The translations under genes were made by a program, and so were the position numbers. A stretch of 37,837 nt of DNA from Lactobacillus delbrueckii (GTDB lineage: Bacteria > Bacillota > Bacilli > Lactobacillales > Lactobacillaceae), in assembly GCA_004556255.1 (NCBI GenBank), contig SFHY01000002.1, positions 1-37,837 on the forward strand, written 5' to 3'. Positions 1-7,465 of this stretch are shown here, in pieces; the first letter of the stretch is position 1; each line of letters begins with the position of its first letter. Under the pieces are notes generated by a model, which searched no databases, had not been told where the DNA came from, and saw only the letters and a list, made by a program, of their open reading frames with translations.

Positions 1-1
1 C

Positions 2-112
2 AACGGTCTGGCCGTGATGTTGGTCGATGGCTTGATTGACTACGACCAGAACGAGTTTGTCCAGATCATCAAGCGGCAGCTGGAAACCCTTTTTTGGCCG
101 CAAATCCATTAA
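2..112 (+). CDS. C-terminal fragment of an unidentified protein (possibly a TetR-type regulator)
   Basis: An open frame enters from the left edge and stops with TAA at 110-112, giving the last 36 residues, beginning NGLAVMLVDGLIDYDQNEFV and ending FWPQIH. Hydrophobic positions spaced as in amphipathic helices resemble the last helix of TetR/AcrR-type regulators, but the piece is too short to assign. G/C-rich third positions match its neighbours, so it is probably a real gene end. No clear terminator hairpin follows before the next gene. Confidence 0.6.
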   Translation, partial: NGLAVMLVDGLIDYDQNEFVQIIKRQLETLFWPQIH

Positions 113-191
113 AAAAATCCTTCTATCAATTTGCTCTTTCTATCCTTGTAATTTTTTCACAAAAACTCTGCTGAAATCCCTTTAATTTGGG

Positions 192-197
192 TATAAT
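192..197 (+). promoter_or_regulatory. Possible -10 element for the FMN reductase pair
   Basis: A perfect TATAAT lies about 35 bases before the ATG at 233. No good -35 is found 16-18 bases upstream (TGCTGA at 169-174 is the best), so the call rests on the -10 hexamer and on its place in an AT-rich gap between genes. Confidence 0.45.
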
Positions 198-232
198 AAG
201 GGGAGTAATGGAAAATCTGAAAGGTGGTTTTT

Positions 233-772
233 ATGAAAGTTTTAGCTCTTAACGGATCTAACGCTGACAAGTCTTACAACGAAATGCTGCTGAAGTTTAT
301 TGCCAAGCACTTCGCTGATAAGTACGATTTTGAATTCGCGACCGTGAAGGGGTTGCCGATGTTTAAGGAAGGCCAGGAAGACCCGGCTGACGTGGCCAAA
401 TTGAGTGACCAAGTTGCCGCTGCTGACCTGGTTTTGATCGGGTCACCGGAACAACAGCACTCAGTAACCAGTGCTTTGAAGAGCGCCCTGGAATGGCTGT
501 CAACCAACACTCATCCCTTCAACGGCAAGCCAGTCGTTATCGTGTCAACCTCACCGCTGGCCCAAGGTGCTGCCCGGTCACAGACCAAGCTGAAGACGGT
601 TTTGGCTTCCCCAGGCCTGCACCCGGTTGTCTTCAACGACGATGAGTTCATGATGGGCGGGGCAGCTACTGCCTTTGACGAAAATGGCGATTTGAAGATT
701 TCTGGTACCGTTGACTTCCTGGAACACTTCTTTGACGAAGTCGATGCTTGGTACGCACAAATCACGAAGTAA
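233..772 (+). CDS. NADPH-dependent FMN reductase family protein (paralogue 1)
   Basis: This 179-residue flavodoxin-like protein begins [20 protein letters not shown], the phosphate-binding loop of the NADPH-dependent FMN reductase family, whose members transfer electrons from NAD(P)H to flavin or quinone-like acceptors in the cytosol. The length is usual for the family. ATG 233 is chosen because AAGGTGG at 221-227 lies six bases upstream; an in-frame GTG at 224 sits inside that ribosome site. The second family motif, usually PEYNHSIPGALKNALDW, reads [17 protein letters not shown], so the usual Tyr-Asn/Asp pair is replaced by Gln-Gln. It is followed after 14 bases by a paralogue with the canonical motif, which suggests duplication and divergence in one operon. 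The exact substrate cannot be told. Confidence 0.85.
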   Translation: MKVLALNGSNADKSYNEMLLKFIAKHFADKYDFEFATVKGLPMFKEGQEDPADVAKLSDQVAAADLVLIGSPEQQHSVTSALKSALEWLSTNTHPFNGKPVVIVSTSPLAQGAARSQTKLKTVLASPGLHPVVFNDDEFMMGGAATAFDENGDLKISGTVDFLEHFFDEVDAWYAQITK

Positions 773-786
773 GTGGGGGATTTCAA

Positions 787-1335
787 ATGAAATTATTAGC
801 TATTGTCGGAACTAATGCCGATTTTTCTTTCAACCGTCTGCTCTGCCAGTTTATCGCCAAGCGCTTCGGCGATAAGGCGGAAATCGAAGTCGCTGAAATT
901 GGCGACCTGCCAGCCTTCTACAAGGAAGGGCAAGCTGATGCCCGCGTTACGGCATGGCGGGAAAAGGTTGACCAAGCTGACGGCTTGATCATCGCTACTC
1001 CAGAATACGACCATGGTATCCCAGCCGCTTTGAAGAGCGCTTTGGAATGGCTGGGCAGCCACGCCGGCAGCAAGGTTATGGCCTACAAGCCAGTCTGCGT
1101 TGTAGGTGTGTCCTTGGGCGGCCAAGGCGCTTCCCGCGCCCAGGAAGATGCCCGGGAAATCCTGCTGTCACCAGACATGACGGCCAACGTTTTGCCAGGC
1201 AACGAATTGCTGATCGGCCGGGCTTACAGCAGCTTTGACAAGGAAAGCGGTGACCTGGTTGATGAAGCTTCAATCGCCCAACTGGACAAGGTCATGGAAG
1301 CCTTCTTTGCTTTCGTTGACCAAGCCAAGAAGTAA
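787..1335 (+). CDS. NADPH-dependent FMN reductase family protein (paralogue 2)
   Basis: This 182-residue protein starts MKLLAIVGTNADFSFNRLL and carries the canonical family motif [19 protein letters not shown] in the middle, then a GQGASRAQEDAREIL stretch as in flavin reductases. It belongs to the flavodoxin-fold NADPH:FMN reductases and probably binds FMN as a cytosolic dimer. ATG 787 follows a GTGGGGGA ribosome site; an upstream in-frame GTG at 748 lies inside the preceding gene and is unlikely. It is the second gene of a two-gene unit closed by the hairpin at 1358-1392. Compared with the upstream paralogue it keeps the Glu-Tyr-Asp flavin-contact motif, so it is the better candidate for normal reductase activity. 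Confidence 0.87.
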   Translation: MKLLAIVGTNADFSFNRLLCQFIAKRFGDKAEIEVAEIGDLPAFYKEGQADARVTAWREKVDQADGLIIATPEYDHGIPAALKSALEWLGSHAGSKVMAYKPVCVVGVSLGGQGASRAQEDAREILLSPDMTANVLPGNELLIGRAYSSFDKESGDLVDEASIAQLDKVMEAFFAFVDQAKK

Positions 1336-1357
1336 TGTAAAAGAAAAACTGCAAAAT

Positions 1358-1392
1358 AAGGCGGATAGCTTGGCGCTTCCGCCTTGTTTTGT
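1358..1392 (+). terminator. Rho-independent terminator after the FMN reductase pair
   Basis: AAGGCGGA at 1358-1365 pairs with TCCGCCTT at 1378-1385 around a 12-base loop and is followed by a T-rich run (GTTTTGTTTT). Confidence 0.85.
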
Positions 1393-1429
1393 TTTAAAAT
1401 TATAGGGAGAAGTGAAGGAGGAGAAAAAG

Positions 1430-2212
1430 ATGGCGATGGAACTTTTACCCTTGAAAACAGTCCGCAATCCCCGGGACCTTGGCGGCTACACCGGTTTTGC
1501 CGGCAGGAAGATCAAGGCCGGACTTTTGCTGCGGACCGGGACGGTCGCGGCGATCAGTGAAGAAGACGGCGATTATTTGCGGACCCGCGGGGTGAAGACC
1601 ATCATCGACCTCCGTTCTCCGCAAGAGTGCCGCAAGCGGCCGGATAAAAAGCTAGCCGGGATCCAGAACGTCAATATCCCCGTTAACAGCCGGGACCAGA
1701 CCAAGGCCGGGGCCAGCCTGGCGGAATTAGCCAAGCAGTACGGCTTAGACCCCCTGGCGGGCTTCCGCCATATGGTGGAGAGCTACCGGCTGATGGTGAC
1801 GGAAGAGCACGCCCAGGCGGCTTTTGGCCAGGTTCTGGCCTATCTGGCTGAAACTGAAGGCGGAACTATTTACCATTGCTCAGAAGGCAAGGACAGGACA
1901 GGCCTGGTGACTGTCTTTTTGCTGACGGTCTTGGGGGTTGATCCGGAAACCATCCGTCAGGACTATCTTTTATCCGCTCCCTACCTTAACGGCTACCGGG
2001 CCAAAAGGGACAAGGAAGCCCGGGAAAACGGGGAAAGCCTGGTGCAGCGGGCCAACCTTAGGTCTCTGGGCACGGTCAACAATGAGTACTTAGACAGCGC
2101 CTTGATCACCATCGACCAGGAATATGGCGGCATGGAAGCCTTTTTGACCCGGCAATTGGGCGTCAGCCCGGCCCTTCGTGACCAGCTCCGGGCCAAGTAT
2201 CTAGAAAAGTAA
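1430..2212 (+). CDS. Tyrosine-protein phosphatase (dual-specificity-like)
   Basis: This 260-residue protein holds the phosphatase P-loop HCSEGKDRTG with catalytic Cys near residue 150 and the invariant Arg. The N-terminal NPRDLGGY and LLRTG and the IDLRSPQE stretch are typical of the bacterial Y_phosphatase3 group. Members dephosphorylate phosphotyrosine and in some cases phosphoserine/threonine or phosphoinositide substrates. ATG 1430 is chosen because AAGGAGG at 1415-1421 lies eight bases upstream; the in-frame GTG at 1412 overlaps that site and would make an Arg/Lys-free KEEKK leader. The gene is 11 bases upstream of the ApbE gene and likely cotranscribed with it. The substrate is unknown; a role in capsule control is not supported, as no capsule gene is near. 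Confidence 0.88.
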   Translation: MAMELLPLKTVRNPRDLGGYTGFAGRKIKAGLLLRTGTVAAISEEDGDYLRTRGVKTIIDLRSPQECRKRPDKKLAGIQNVNIPVNSRDQTKAGASLAELAKQYGLDPLAGFRHMVESYRLMVTEEHAQAAFGQVLAYLAETEGGTIYHCSEGKDRTGLVTVFLLTVLGVDPETIRQDYLLSAPYLNGYRAKRDKEARENGESLVQRANLRSLGTVNNEYLDSALITIDQEYGGMEAFLTRQLGVSPALRDQLRAKYLEK

Positions 2213-2223
2213 GGATTTTAAAA

Positions 2224-3183
2224 ATGGGAATCATCAAATACATATCAACTGACCAAGTCATGGCCCAGCACAAGGCCATGGGGACCCACATCAGCCTGCA
2301 GATCTACGGGGCAAGAGAAGATCCGGAAAAGATCCTGGACCAGACCAAGGCCCTGATCGACCACTTTGAAGACCTGCTGACGGTCAACCGCAAGCCGGAC
2401 CACCCCCGCTACGGCCTGTCCGAAGTCACCCGGGTCAACGACCAGGCGGGGAAAGAGCCTGTCCAGGTCTCCAGCAGCGTTTACGGCTTGATTAAGCTGG
2501 CCGTTGAGACCAGCCGGGAAAACTTCGGCTTCAACGCCTTGATCGGCCCCCTGGTCAAGCTCTGGTCCATCGGCTTTAAGGACGCCCGCGTGCCAAGTGA
2601 CGCGGAAATCAAAGAAAAAATGCAGCTGATCGACCCCTGGATGGTCGAATTAAATGACGATGACCACACGGTCTTTTTGAAGCAGGAAGGCATGGAGCTG
2701 GACCTGGGCGGGATCGCCAAAGGCTGGACGGCCGACCGGATCAGGGACCTCTGGCGGGCCTACGGGGTTGAAGCCGGCATCATCAACTTAGGAGGCAACG
2801 TCCTCTTCGTCAACCCTTGCCCAAAGCGGGCCAACGGGATGTGGACGGTAGGCGTCCAGGATCCTTTGAAGCCGCGGGGAGAAAACATCACGGCTATGAT
2901 GATCCCGGAATGCTCCGTGGTCACCAGCGGGACTTACGAGCGCTTTTTGGAAGTGGACGGGCACAAGTATCACCACTTGATCGACTCCCGGACCGGTTAC
3001 CCGGTGGAAACCAACATTGCCGGGGTGACGACCTTCACCAAGAATTCCGTTGACGCGGAAATCGAGTGCAAGCGCTGCTTCTTTGCCGGCCAGCCAATTG
3101 CCAACTGGGTCAATGACCGCCGCTTAGGCGCCGTTTACGTTTATAACGATGAACGGGTGGAAAAAGTCGGCCTGGATTACTAA
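2224..3183 (+). CDS. ApbE family FAD:protein FMN transferase
   Basis: The 319-residue product matches the ApbE family, which attaches FMN covalently to Thr/Ser of target proteins using FAD. Visible signatures are an early MGTHISLQIYG strand, DLGGIAKGWTADRI near residues 160-173, the metal/FAD-binding region GIINLGGNVLFV, and TSGTYERF followed by HHLIDSRTGYP. There is no lipobox or signal peptide, so it should act in the cytosol or on cytosolic domains, unlike the periplasmic lipoprotein members. It follows the phosphatase gene closely with the ribosome site AAGGAT. Its place beside two FMN reductase-like genes gives this segment a flavin theme, but no target with a recognisable flavinylation motif is seen in the window. 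Confidence 0.92.
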   Translation: MGIIKYISTDQVMAQHKAMGTHISLQIYGAREDPEKILDQTKALIDHFEDLLTVNRKPDHPRYGLSEVTRVNDQAGKEPVQVSSSVYGLIKLAVETSRENFGFNALIGPLVKLWSIGFKDARVPSDAEIKEKMQLIDPWMVELNDDDHTVFLKQEGMELDLGGIAKGWTADRIRDLWRAYGVEAGIINLGGNVLFVNPCPKRANGMWTVGVQDPLKPRGENITAMMIPECSVVTSGTYERFLEVDGHKYHHLIDSRTGYPVETNIAGVTTFTKNSVDAEIECKRCFFAGQPIANWVNDRRLGAVYVYNDERVEKVGLDY

Positions 3184-3192
3184 AAGAAAGCA

Positions 3193-3228
3193 AAAGCAGC
3201 CTCACCTTCTGGTGAAGCTGCTTTTTCC
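3193..3228. terminator. Bidirectional terminator between apbE-like gene and cvpA
   Basis: AAAGCAGC at 3193-3200 pairs with GCTGCTTT at 3217-3224, with an inner CTCACC/GGTGAA extension and a TTCT loop. T runs on the right and A runs on the left let it end both converging transcripts. Confidence 0.85.
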
Positions 3229-3753
3229 TTAGGCCGTGGTCCGGCTGACGCTGAAGAGAGTCTTGAAGACCCCGGTTGACAGACCTGGCGTGTCGTTGAC
3301 GATGAAGCTGAGCAGCTGGGAATCGCTGATCATCTGGCTCAGCTGGCTGACGCCGACGGAGTTGAGGATGGACAAGACCACGTACATGAAGAAGTAGGAG
3401 GCCACGAAAGAAACGATGGCCCCGGCAATGTGGTCCAAAGTGGCCGTGAAACCTGTCTTGGTCTCCTGGGCAGGCAGCCAGGCCTTGAAGATCTTGGCTA
3501 CCTGCTTGAGGATGAAGAAGAGGGCGAAGAAGGCCCCAAAGCGGCATGCTTGCAGGACCATGCTGGAGTCGCCGGCCTGCCCTTGGACGAACTGGGTGTA
3601 GATCAAGTTGCCGACCGGATTCTGCAGCATGATGGCCAGCATGAAGACCAGACCGGCGAAGATCAGGTTGACGATCCGCTTGGAGAAACCCACATGGTAG
3701 CCCTTGTAGGTCTGCCAGGCGATGTAGAGAATGACGAAAATAACTAAGAGCAT
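3229..3753 (-). CDS. cvpA: CvpA family membrane protein
   Basis: This 174-residue protein, read on the minus strand, has four to five hydrophobic segments (for example MLLVIFVILYIAW, IVNLIFAGLVFMLAIML and a third around IVSFVASYFFMYVVL) and the N-terminal GYHVGFSKRIVN pattern of the CvpA (colicin V production) family. In Gram-positive bacteria its role is poorly defined; it is a multi-pass inner membrane protein, sometimes upstream of mutS2. The start is the ATG read at 3753-3751 with an AAAGGA site nine bases before it. It is divergent from rsmG, sharing a 165-base gap that holds inverted repeats. No mutS2 is adjacent here. Confidence 0.85.
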   Translation of the reverse strand: MLLVIFVILYIAWQTYKGYHVGFSKRIVNLIFAGLVFMLAIMLQNPVGNLIYTQFVQGQAGDSSMVLQACRFGAFFALFFILKQVAKIFKAWLPAQETKTGFTATLDHIAGAIVSFVASYFFMYVVLSILNSVGVSQLSQMISDSQLLSFIVNDTPGLSTGVFKTLFSVSRTTA

Positions 3754-3799
3754 TTTTTTTTATCCTTTGTTTTTAGCTGTAATTTTCCATGGATTCTTT

Positions 3800-3828
3800 T
3801 TGACCTTCAAGCAAAAATAATCCATAAT
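3800..3828 (+). promoter_or_regulatory. Promoter for rsmG-noc-parAB
   Basis: TTGACC at 3800-3805 and CATAAT at 3823-3828 are separated by exactly 17 bases. The start of transcription would fall near 3835, giving an 84-base leader that contains a TGTAAC/GTTACA inverted repeat (3844-3849 and 3877-3882) and the palindrome at 3891-3909. Confidence 0.65.
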
Positions 3829-3890
3829 TGTTAAGATAGTTTGTGTAACATTTTTTTGCGCAAGATTGCTTTTTGCGTTACATTTAAGGG

Positions 3891-3909
3891 TGTGAAACAC
3901 GGTTTCACA
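3891..3909. repeat. 19-bp palindrome TGTGAAAC-ACG-GTTTCACA before rsmG
   Basis: Eight-base arms are perfectly inverted around ACG, ten bases before the rsmG ATG. The arms contain GTGAAACA and GTTTCAC, the half-sites of the Firmicutes parS consensus, but in inside-out order. It could be a Noc/ParB-related site, another operator, or a leader hairpin over the ribosome site. Confidence 0.7.
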
Positions 3910-3918
3910 GGTGAAAGA

Positions 3919-4638
3919 ATGAATCCTGAACTTTTTGCAGAAACATTGTCAAAATATAATTTTAAGTTGTCTCCTGTTCAAGAGCAACAATTTAAAACAT
4001 ATTTTAAGGAATTGGTCCGGGTCAACGAACATGTCAACCTTACCCGGATCACGGACGAAGACGAGGTCTACCTCAAGCACTTCTACGACAGCGTGACTCC
4101 GCTCCTGCTCTGGCCAGAGGTCTTTAGCGAAGGGGCCAAGCTCTGCGATGTCGGGGCTGGAGCCGGCTTTCCGTCACTGCCGATCAAGATCCTCCGCCCG
4201 GACCTGGAAGTCACCATCGTTGACTCTTTAGGCAAGCGGCTGAACTTCTTGTCTGACTTGCTGGAGAAGCTGGGCATCGAAGGCGTGAACCTGGTGCATG
4301 GCCGGGCTGAAGACGTGGGGCAAAACCCGGACTACCGGGAGAAGTTTGACCTGGTAACTGCCCGGGCCGTGGCCAGAATGAGCGTTTTGAGTGAATACTG
4401 CCTGCCCCTGGCCAAAGTCGGCGGCAAGTTCCTGGCTTTAAAGGGGCCGCGGGCTGACGAAGAATTGGAAGACGCCAAGAGTGCTCTGGAGAAATTGGGC
4501 GGTGAAGCTGTCTTCAGCCAGGTCTTCACCCTGCCAGGCAGCGCTGAAGAGCGGACCCTCGTCCTGGTTGACAAGGTCAAGGCAACTCCGGGCAAGTACC
4601 CGCGCCAGGCAGGCACGCCAAACCGGAAACCCTTGTAG
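3919..4638 (+). CDS. rsmG: 16S rRNA (guanine527-N7)-methyltransferase RsmG (GidB)
   Basis: This 239-residue SAM-dependent methyltransferase modifies G527 of 16S rRNA. It shows the family pattern [19 protein letters not shown] near residues 41-59, the SAM motif [17 protein letters not shown] at 76-92, [10 protein letters not shown] for motif II, and [18 protein letters not shown] further on. The ATG at 3919 has AGGTGAAAG just upstream; the in-frame TTG at 3841 would add 26 unusual residues. The gene precedes noc by 18 bases, the usual rsmG-noc-parA-parB order of the origin-proximal region in Firmicutes. Loss of this methyltransferase is a known cause of low-level streptomycin resistance in other bacteria. 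Confidence 0.95.
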   Translation: MNPELFAETLSKYNFKLSPVQEQQFKTYFKELVRVNEHVNLTRITDEDEVYLKHFYDSVTPLLLWPEVFSEGAKLCDVGAGAGFPSLPIKILRPDLEVTIVDSLGKRLNFLSDLLEKLGIEGVNLVHGRAEDVGQNPDYREKFDLVTARAVARMSVLSEYCLPLAKVGGKFLALKGPRADEELEDAKSALEKLGGEAVFSQVFTLPGSAEERTLVLVDKVKATPGKYPRQAGTPNRKPL

Positions 4639-4656
4639 TTTTTTGGAGGTGCCCAA

Positions 4657-5481
4657 ATGGCTTTTGGTTTTTTCCATCGAAATGAAATTCCCCAAAACAA
4701 GCAGGTCCAGGACCTGCCTTTAGCGGAAATCCGTCCGAACCGCTACCAGCCAAGAAGGACTTTTAGCGACGATTCCATCCAGCAGCTGGCCCAGACCTTG
4801 CAAGAAGAAGGGCTCTTGCAGCCGATCATTGTCCGCCAGGACCAGGGCGGCTACGAAATCATTGCCGGCGAGCGCCGCTTCCGGGCGGCCAAGAGCCTGG
4901 GCTGGGAAAAGATCCCGGCCATCGTGAACAATCTCGATGACCAGCAGACCGCTTCTTTGGCCTTGATCGAAAACCTGCAAAGGGAAAACCTGAACCCGGT
5001 CGATGAGGCCCAGGCTTATGAGCAGCTGATGCAGCTCAACGACTTGACCCAGACCCAGCTGGCCCAGGACATCGGCAAGTCCCAGTCCTACGTGGCCAAC
5101 AAGCTCCGCCTGCTCAAGCTGGCTGAACCTGTCCAAGAGTATCTGGCCAAAGGCGAGCTCAGCGCCCGCCATGGCCGGGCCATTTTGGGCTTAAGCGAAG
5201 AAGACCAGGTCAAATTGGCTGAAGAAGTCGTCAAGCAAGGGCTCAGCGTGAAAGAGACGGAAGAGCGGGCGGCCAAGCTGGCCAATCCTAAGCCAGCCGT
5301 TAAGAAGAAGGCGGTGGTCCGCTACGGCCGGGACATGCAGCTGCAGATCAATACGATCAAGCAGGCGGTTAAACTGGCCAAGGAATCCGGCGTGAAGGTC
5401 AAGGTTACCGAGGCGAAGAGCCCGGATGAGTACCAGATTACTATCGTGATGAAGAATCAGAGAAAGAAGAAGGAGGACTAG
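4657..5481 (+). CDS. noc: Nucleoid occlusion protein Noc (ParB family)
   Basis: The 274-residue protein has the ParB/Noc plan: an N-terminal basic stretch, a CTP-binding domain with GGYEIIAGERRFRAAKSLGW and ALIENLQRENLNPVDEAQAY, a helix-turn-helix region around LTQTQLAQDIGKSQSYVANK, and a C-terminal dimerisation domain. The first residues MAFGFFHRNE look like a short amphipathic helix, as in Noc, which uses it to bind membrane and keep FtsZ off the nucleoid. Its place directly before parA, with a true ParB after parA, supports Noc over Spo0J. ATG 4657 follows TTGGAGGTG. It lies one base from the parA start, so the genes are translationally coupled. Confidence 0.9.
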   Translation: MAFGFFHRNEIPQNKQVQDLPLAEIRPNRYQPRRTFSDDSIQQLAQTLQEEGLLQPIIVRQDQGGYEIIAGERRFRAAKSLGWEKIPAIVNNLDDQQTASLALIENLQRENLNPVDEAQAYEQLMQLNDLTQTQLAQDIGKSQSYVANKLRLLKLAEPVQEYLAKGELSARHGRAILGLSEEDQVKLAEEVVKQGLSVKETEERAAKLANPKPAVKKKAVVRYGRDMQLQINTIKQAVKLAKESGVKVKVTEAKSPDEYQITIVMKNQRKKKED

Positions 5482-5482
5482 C

Positions 5483-6262
5483 ATGGGCAGCGTCATCGCA
5501 GTCGCCAACCAGAAGGGCGGCGTTGGCAAAACCACGACGACCATCAATTTGGCCGCTTCCATTGCTAAAAGAGGCTACAAGGTATTGATTGTCGACATTG
5601 ACCCGCAGGGCAATGCCACCTCAGGCTTGGGGATTGAGAAATCGACCATCGAGTACGACATCTACAATGTCCTGATCGATGAAATCCCGATCGCCTCAGC
5701 CATCAAGCCGACCAGCAGCAAGAAGCTGGACATCGTGCCGGCCACGATCAACCTGGCCGGGGCAGAAACCGAGCTGATCAGCATGATGGCCCGGGAAACC
5801 CGCTTGAAGGGGGCCATTGAAGACCTGGGCGACAAGTACGACTTCGTCTTTATCGACTGTCCGCCTTCTTTGGGGCAGTTGTCCATCAACGCTTTTACGG
5901 CCAGCCAGTCGATTTTGATTCCGGTCCAAAGCGAATACTACGCCATGGAAGGATTGAGCCAGCTGCTCAACACTATCCGCTTAGTCCAGAAGCACTTTAA
6001 CAAGGACCTGGGCGTGGAAGGGGTCTTGCTGACCATGCTGGATGCCCGGACCAACCTGGGGGCCGACGTGGTCCAGCAAGTCAAGGAATATTTCGGCGAC
6101 CGGGTCTACAAGACGATCATCCCGCGGATCACCAAGCTGGCTGAAGCGCCAAGCTACGGGGAGGCAATCACGGAATACGCGCCAAGTTCGCGCGGGGCCA
6201 AGGTTTATGATGACTTAGCAAAAGAGGTGCTGAAGGCTCATGGCAAGAGACTCAAGAAATAA
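5483..6262 (+). CDS. parA: Chromosome partitioning ATPase ParA (Soj)
   Basis: This 259-residue protein begins MGSVIAVANQKGGVGKTTTT, the deviant Walker A of ParA/MinD ATPases with signature Lys 11 and Lys 16. VDIDPQGNATSGLG and FIDCPPSLGQLSINAF give the Walker A' and B regions. It has the short Soj form without an N-terminal DNA-binding domain. ParA binds nucleoid DNA as an ATP dimer and is released by ParB bound at parS, segregating origins and, in Bacillus, modulating DnaA. Its ATG comes one base after the noc stop, and its 3' end overlaps parB by 23 bases. Confidence 0.95.
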   Translation: MGSVIAVANQKGGVGKTTTTINLAASIAKRGYKVLIVDIDPQGNATSGLGIEKSTIEYDIYNVLIDEIPIASAIKPTSSKKLDIVPATINLAGAETELISMMARETRLKGAIEDLGDKYDFVFIDCPPSLGQLSINAFTASQSILIPVQSEYYAMEGLSQLLNTIRLVQKHFNKDLGVEGVLLTMLDARTNLGADVVQQVKEYFGDRVYKTIIPRITKLAEAPSYGEAITEYAPSSRGAKVYDDLAKEVLKAHGKRLKK

Positions 6263-7133
6263 GAAACAGGAAAAGAAAAAGGGCGGCCTGGGCCGGGGCT
6301 TGGGGGCGCTTTTTGAAGAAGAACCCCAGGTAAAGCCGGCCGAAGAAATCGAAGATCTGCCTTTGGCAGAAGTCCGGCCCAACCCTTACCAGCCGCGGAA
6401 GAACTTTGATGAAAAGAAGCTGGCCGAACTGGCTGAATCCATCAAGGAAAACGGGGTCCTGCAGCCGATCATCGTCCGCCGGTCAGTCGGCGGCTACGAG
6501 ATCATCGCCGGTGAGCGCCGCTGCCGGGCTTCCGAATTAGCCGGCCAGGCCACCATCCCGGCCATCATCCGCCAGTTTGACGAAAGCCAGATGATGGAAG
6601 TGGCCATCTTGGAAAACCTGCAGCGGGAAGACCTGACTCCTTTGGAAGAAGCCCAGGCTTATGAAATGCTGCAAAAGAACCTGGGCCTGACCCAGGAAGA
6701 GGTTTCCAAGAAGATGGGCAAGTCCCGCCCTTACATCACCAACTACCTCCGCCTGCTCACCTTGCCGCAGAAGACCAAGGGCCTTTTGCAAAGAGGGGAA
6801 TTATCCATGGGCCAGGCCAGAACCCTTCTGGGCTTAAAGGACAAGGACAGGATCGATGAACTGGCCAAGCGGGTGGTTAAGGAAGGGATGCCGGTCCGCA
6901 AGGTCGAGGCGCTGGTCGCCAAGATGAACGAACGCGGGCAGAAGCAGAAGAAAAAGAATGCCGGCAAGTCAGCCTTCGTGCGGGCCAGCGAAAGCCAGCT
7001 GGCCGCCAAGTTCGGCTCGCCGGTAAGCATTACGGAAAACAAGACGGGGAAGGGGCACTTGTCAATTGACTTTGCTTCCCCGGATGAACTGAACCGGATT
7101 CTGGATTTGTTAGGTGTGAATCTCGATGACTAA
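6240..7133 (+). CDS. parB: Chromosome partitioning protein ParB (Spo0J)
   Basis: The 297-residue protein opens with a basic stretch and GGLGRGLGALFEEE, the short ParA-stimulating region typical of Spo0J. It continues with IRPNPYQPR-like VRPNPYQPRKNF, the CTPase motif GGYEIIAGERRCRASELAG, AILENLQREDLTPLEEAQAY, and the HTH around LTQEEVSKKMGKSRPYITNY. It loads on parS and slides as a CTP-bound clamp. In box II the usual aromatic after GERR is Cys, a mild variation. ATG 6240 overlaps parA; the downstream DUF951 gene overlaps its 3' end by eight bases. No canonical parS was found in the window, so its loading sites probably lie outside. Confidence 0.93.
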   Translation: MARDSRNKKQEKKKGGLGRGLGALFEEEPQVKPAEEIEDLPLAEVRPNPYQPRKNFDEKKLAELAESIKENGVLQPIIVRRSVGGYEIIAGERRCRASELAGQATIPAIIRQFDESQMMEVAILENLQREDLTPLEEAQAYEMLQKNLGLTQEEVSKKMGKSRPYITNYLRLLTLPQKTKGLLQRGELSMGQARTLLGLKDKDRIDELAKRVVKEGMPVRKVEALVAKMNERGQKQKKKNAGKSAFVRASESQLAAKFGSPVSITENKTGKGHLSIDFASPDELNRILDLLGVNLDD

Positions 7134-7389
7134 AAATATTACTTTTGACTTGGCGGACACGGTTGAAATGAAGAAGCCCCACGCTTGCCAGACCAACAAC
7201 TGGGAGGTCCTGCGCCTGGGCGCCGACATCCGCCTCAAATGCATGGGCTGCGGGCACGTGGTCATGATGCCGCGGGCTGATTTCAACAAGAAGGTCAAGA
7301 AGCTCCTGGCCAAGAGCAATGATCCCGTTAACTTGAAGAACGATTTTTACGTGGCCAAGGAAGACATCGCCCGGCCAAATTTCGACTAG
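7126..7389 (+). CDS. DUF951 family protein
   Basis: This 87-residue protein has the DUF951 core KKPHACQTNNWEVLRLGADI followed by LKCMGCGHVVMMPRADF, with three cysteines (the later pair as CMGC) that may hold a metal or form a small beta barrel. The function of DUF951 is not established. The gene overlaps the parB end by eight bases and precedes ychF by 76 bases, the conserved order in lactobacilli and bacilli. The C-terminal KSNDPVNLKNDFYVAKEDIA extends slightly past the usual 65-70 residues of the family. Confidence 0.88.
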   Translation: MTKNITFDLADTVEMKKPHACQTNNWEVLRLGADIRLKCMGCGHVVMMPRADFNKKVKKLLAKSNDPVNLKNDFYVAKEDIARPNFD

Positions 7390-7392
7390 GCA

Positions 7393-7421
7393 TTGACTAA
7401 TCTGGCCAAAAGGCCAAGAAT
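7393..7421 (+). promoter_or_regulatory. Possible promoter for ychF
   Basis: TTGACT at 7393-7398 lies 17 bases before AAGAAT at 7416-7421. A TGGCC-AAAA-GGCCA inverted repeat sits in the spacer. The -10 matches only four of six consensus bases. Confidence 0.35.
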
Positions 7422-7465
7422 TAAACACGCAAGCAAGAAAAAACAAGAAAGAGGAATTACAAAAT

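Noticed and set aside
3891-3909. Rex operator
   Set aside because: Rex sites have TTGTGAA and TTCACAA separated by four bases; here the TGTGAA and TTCACA parts are seven apart.
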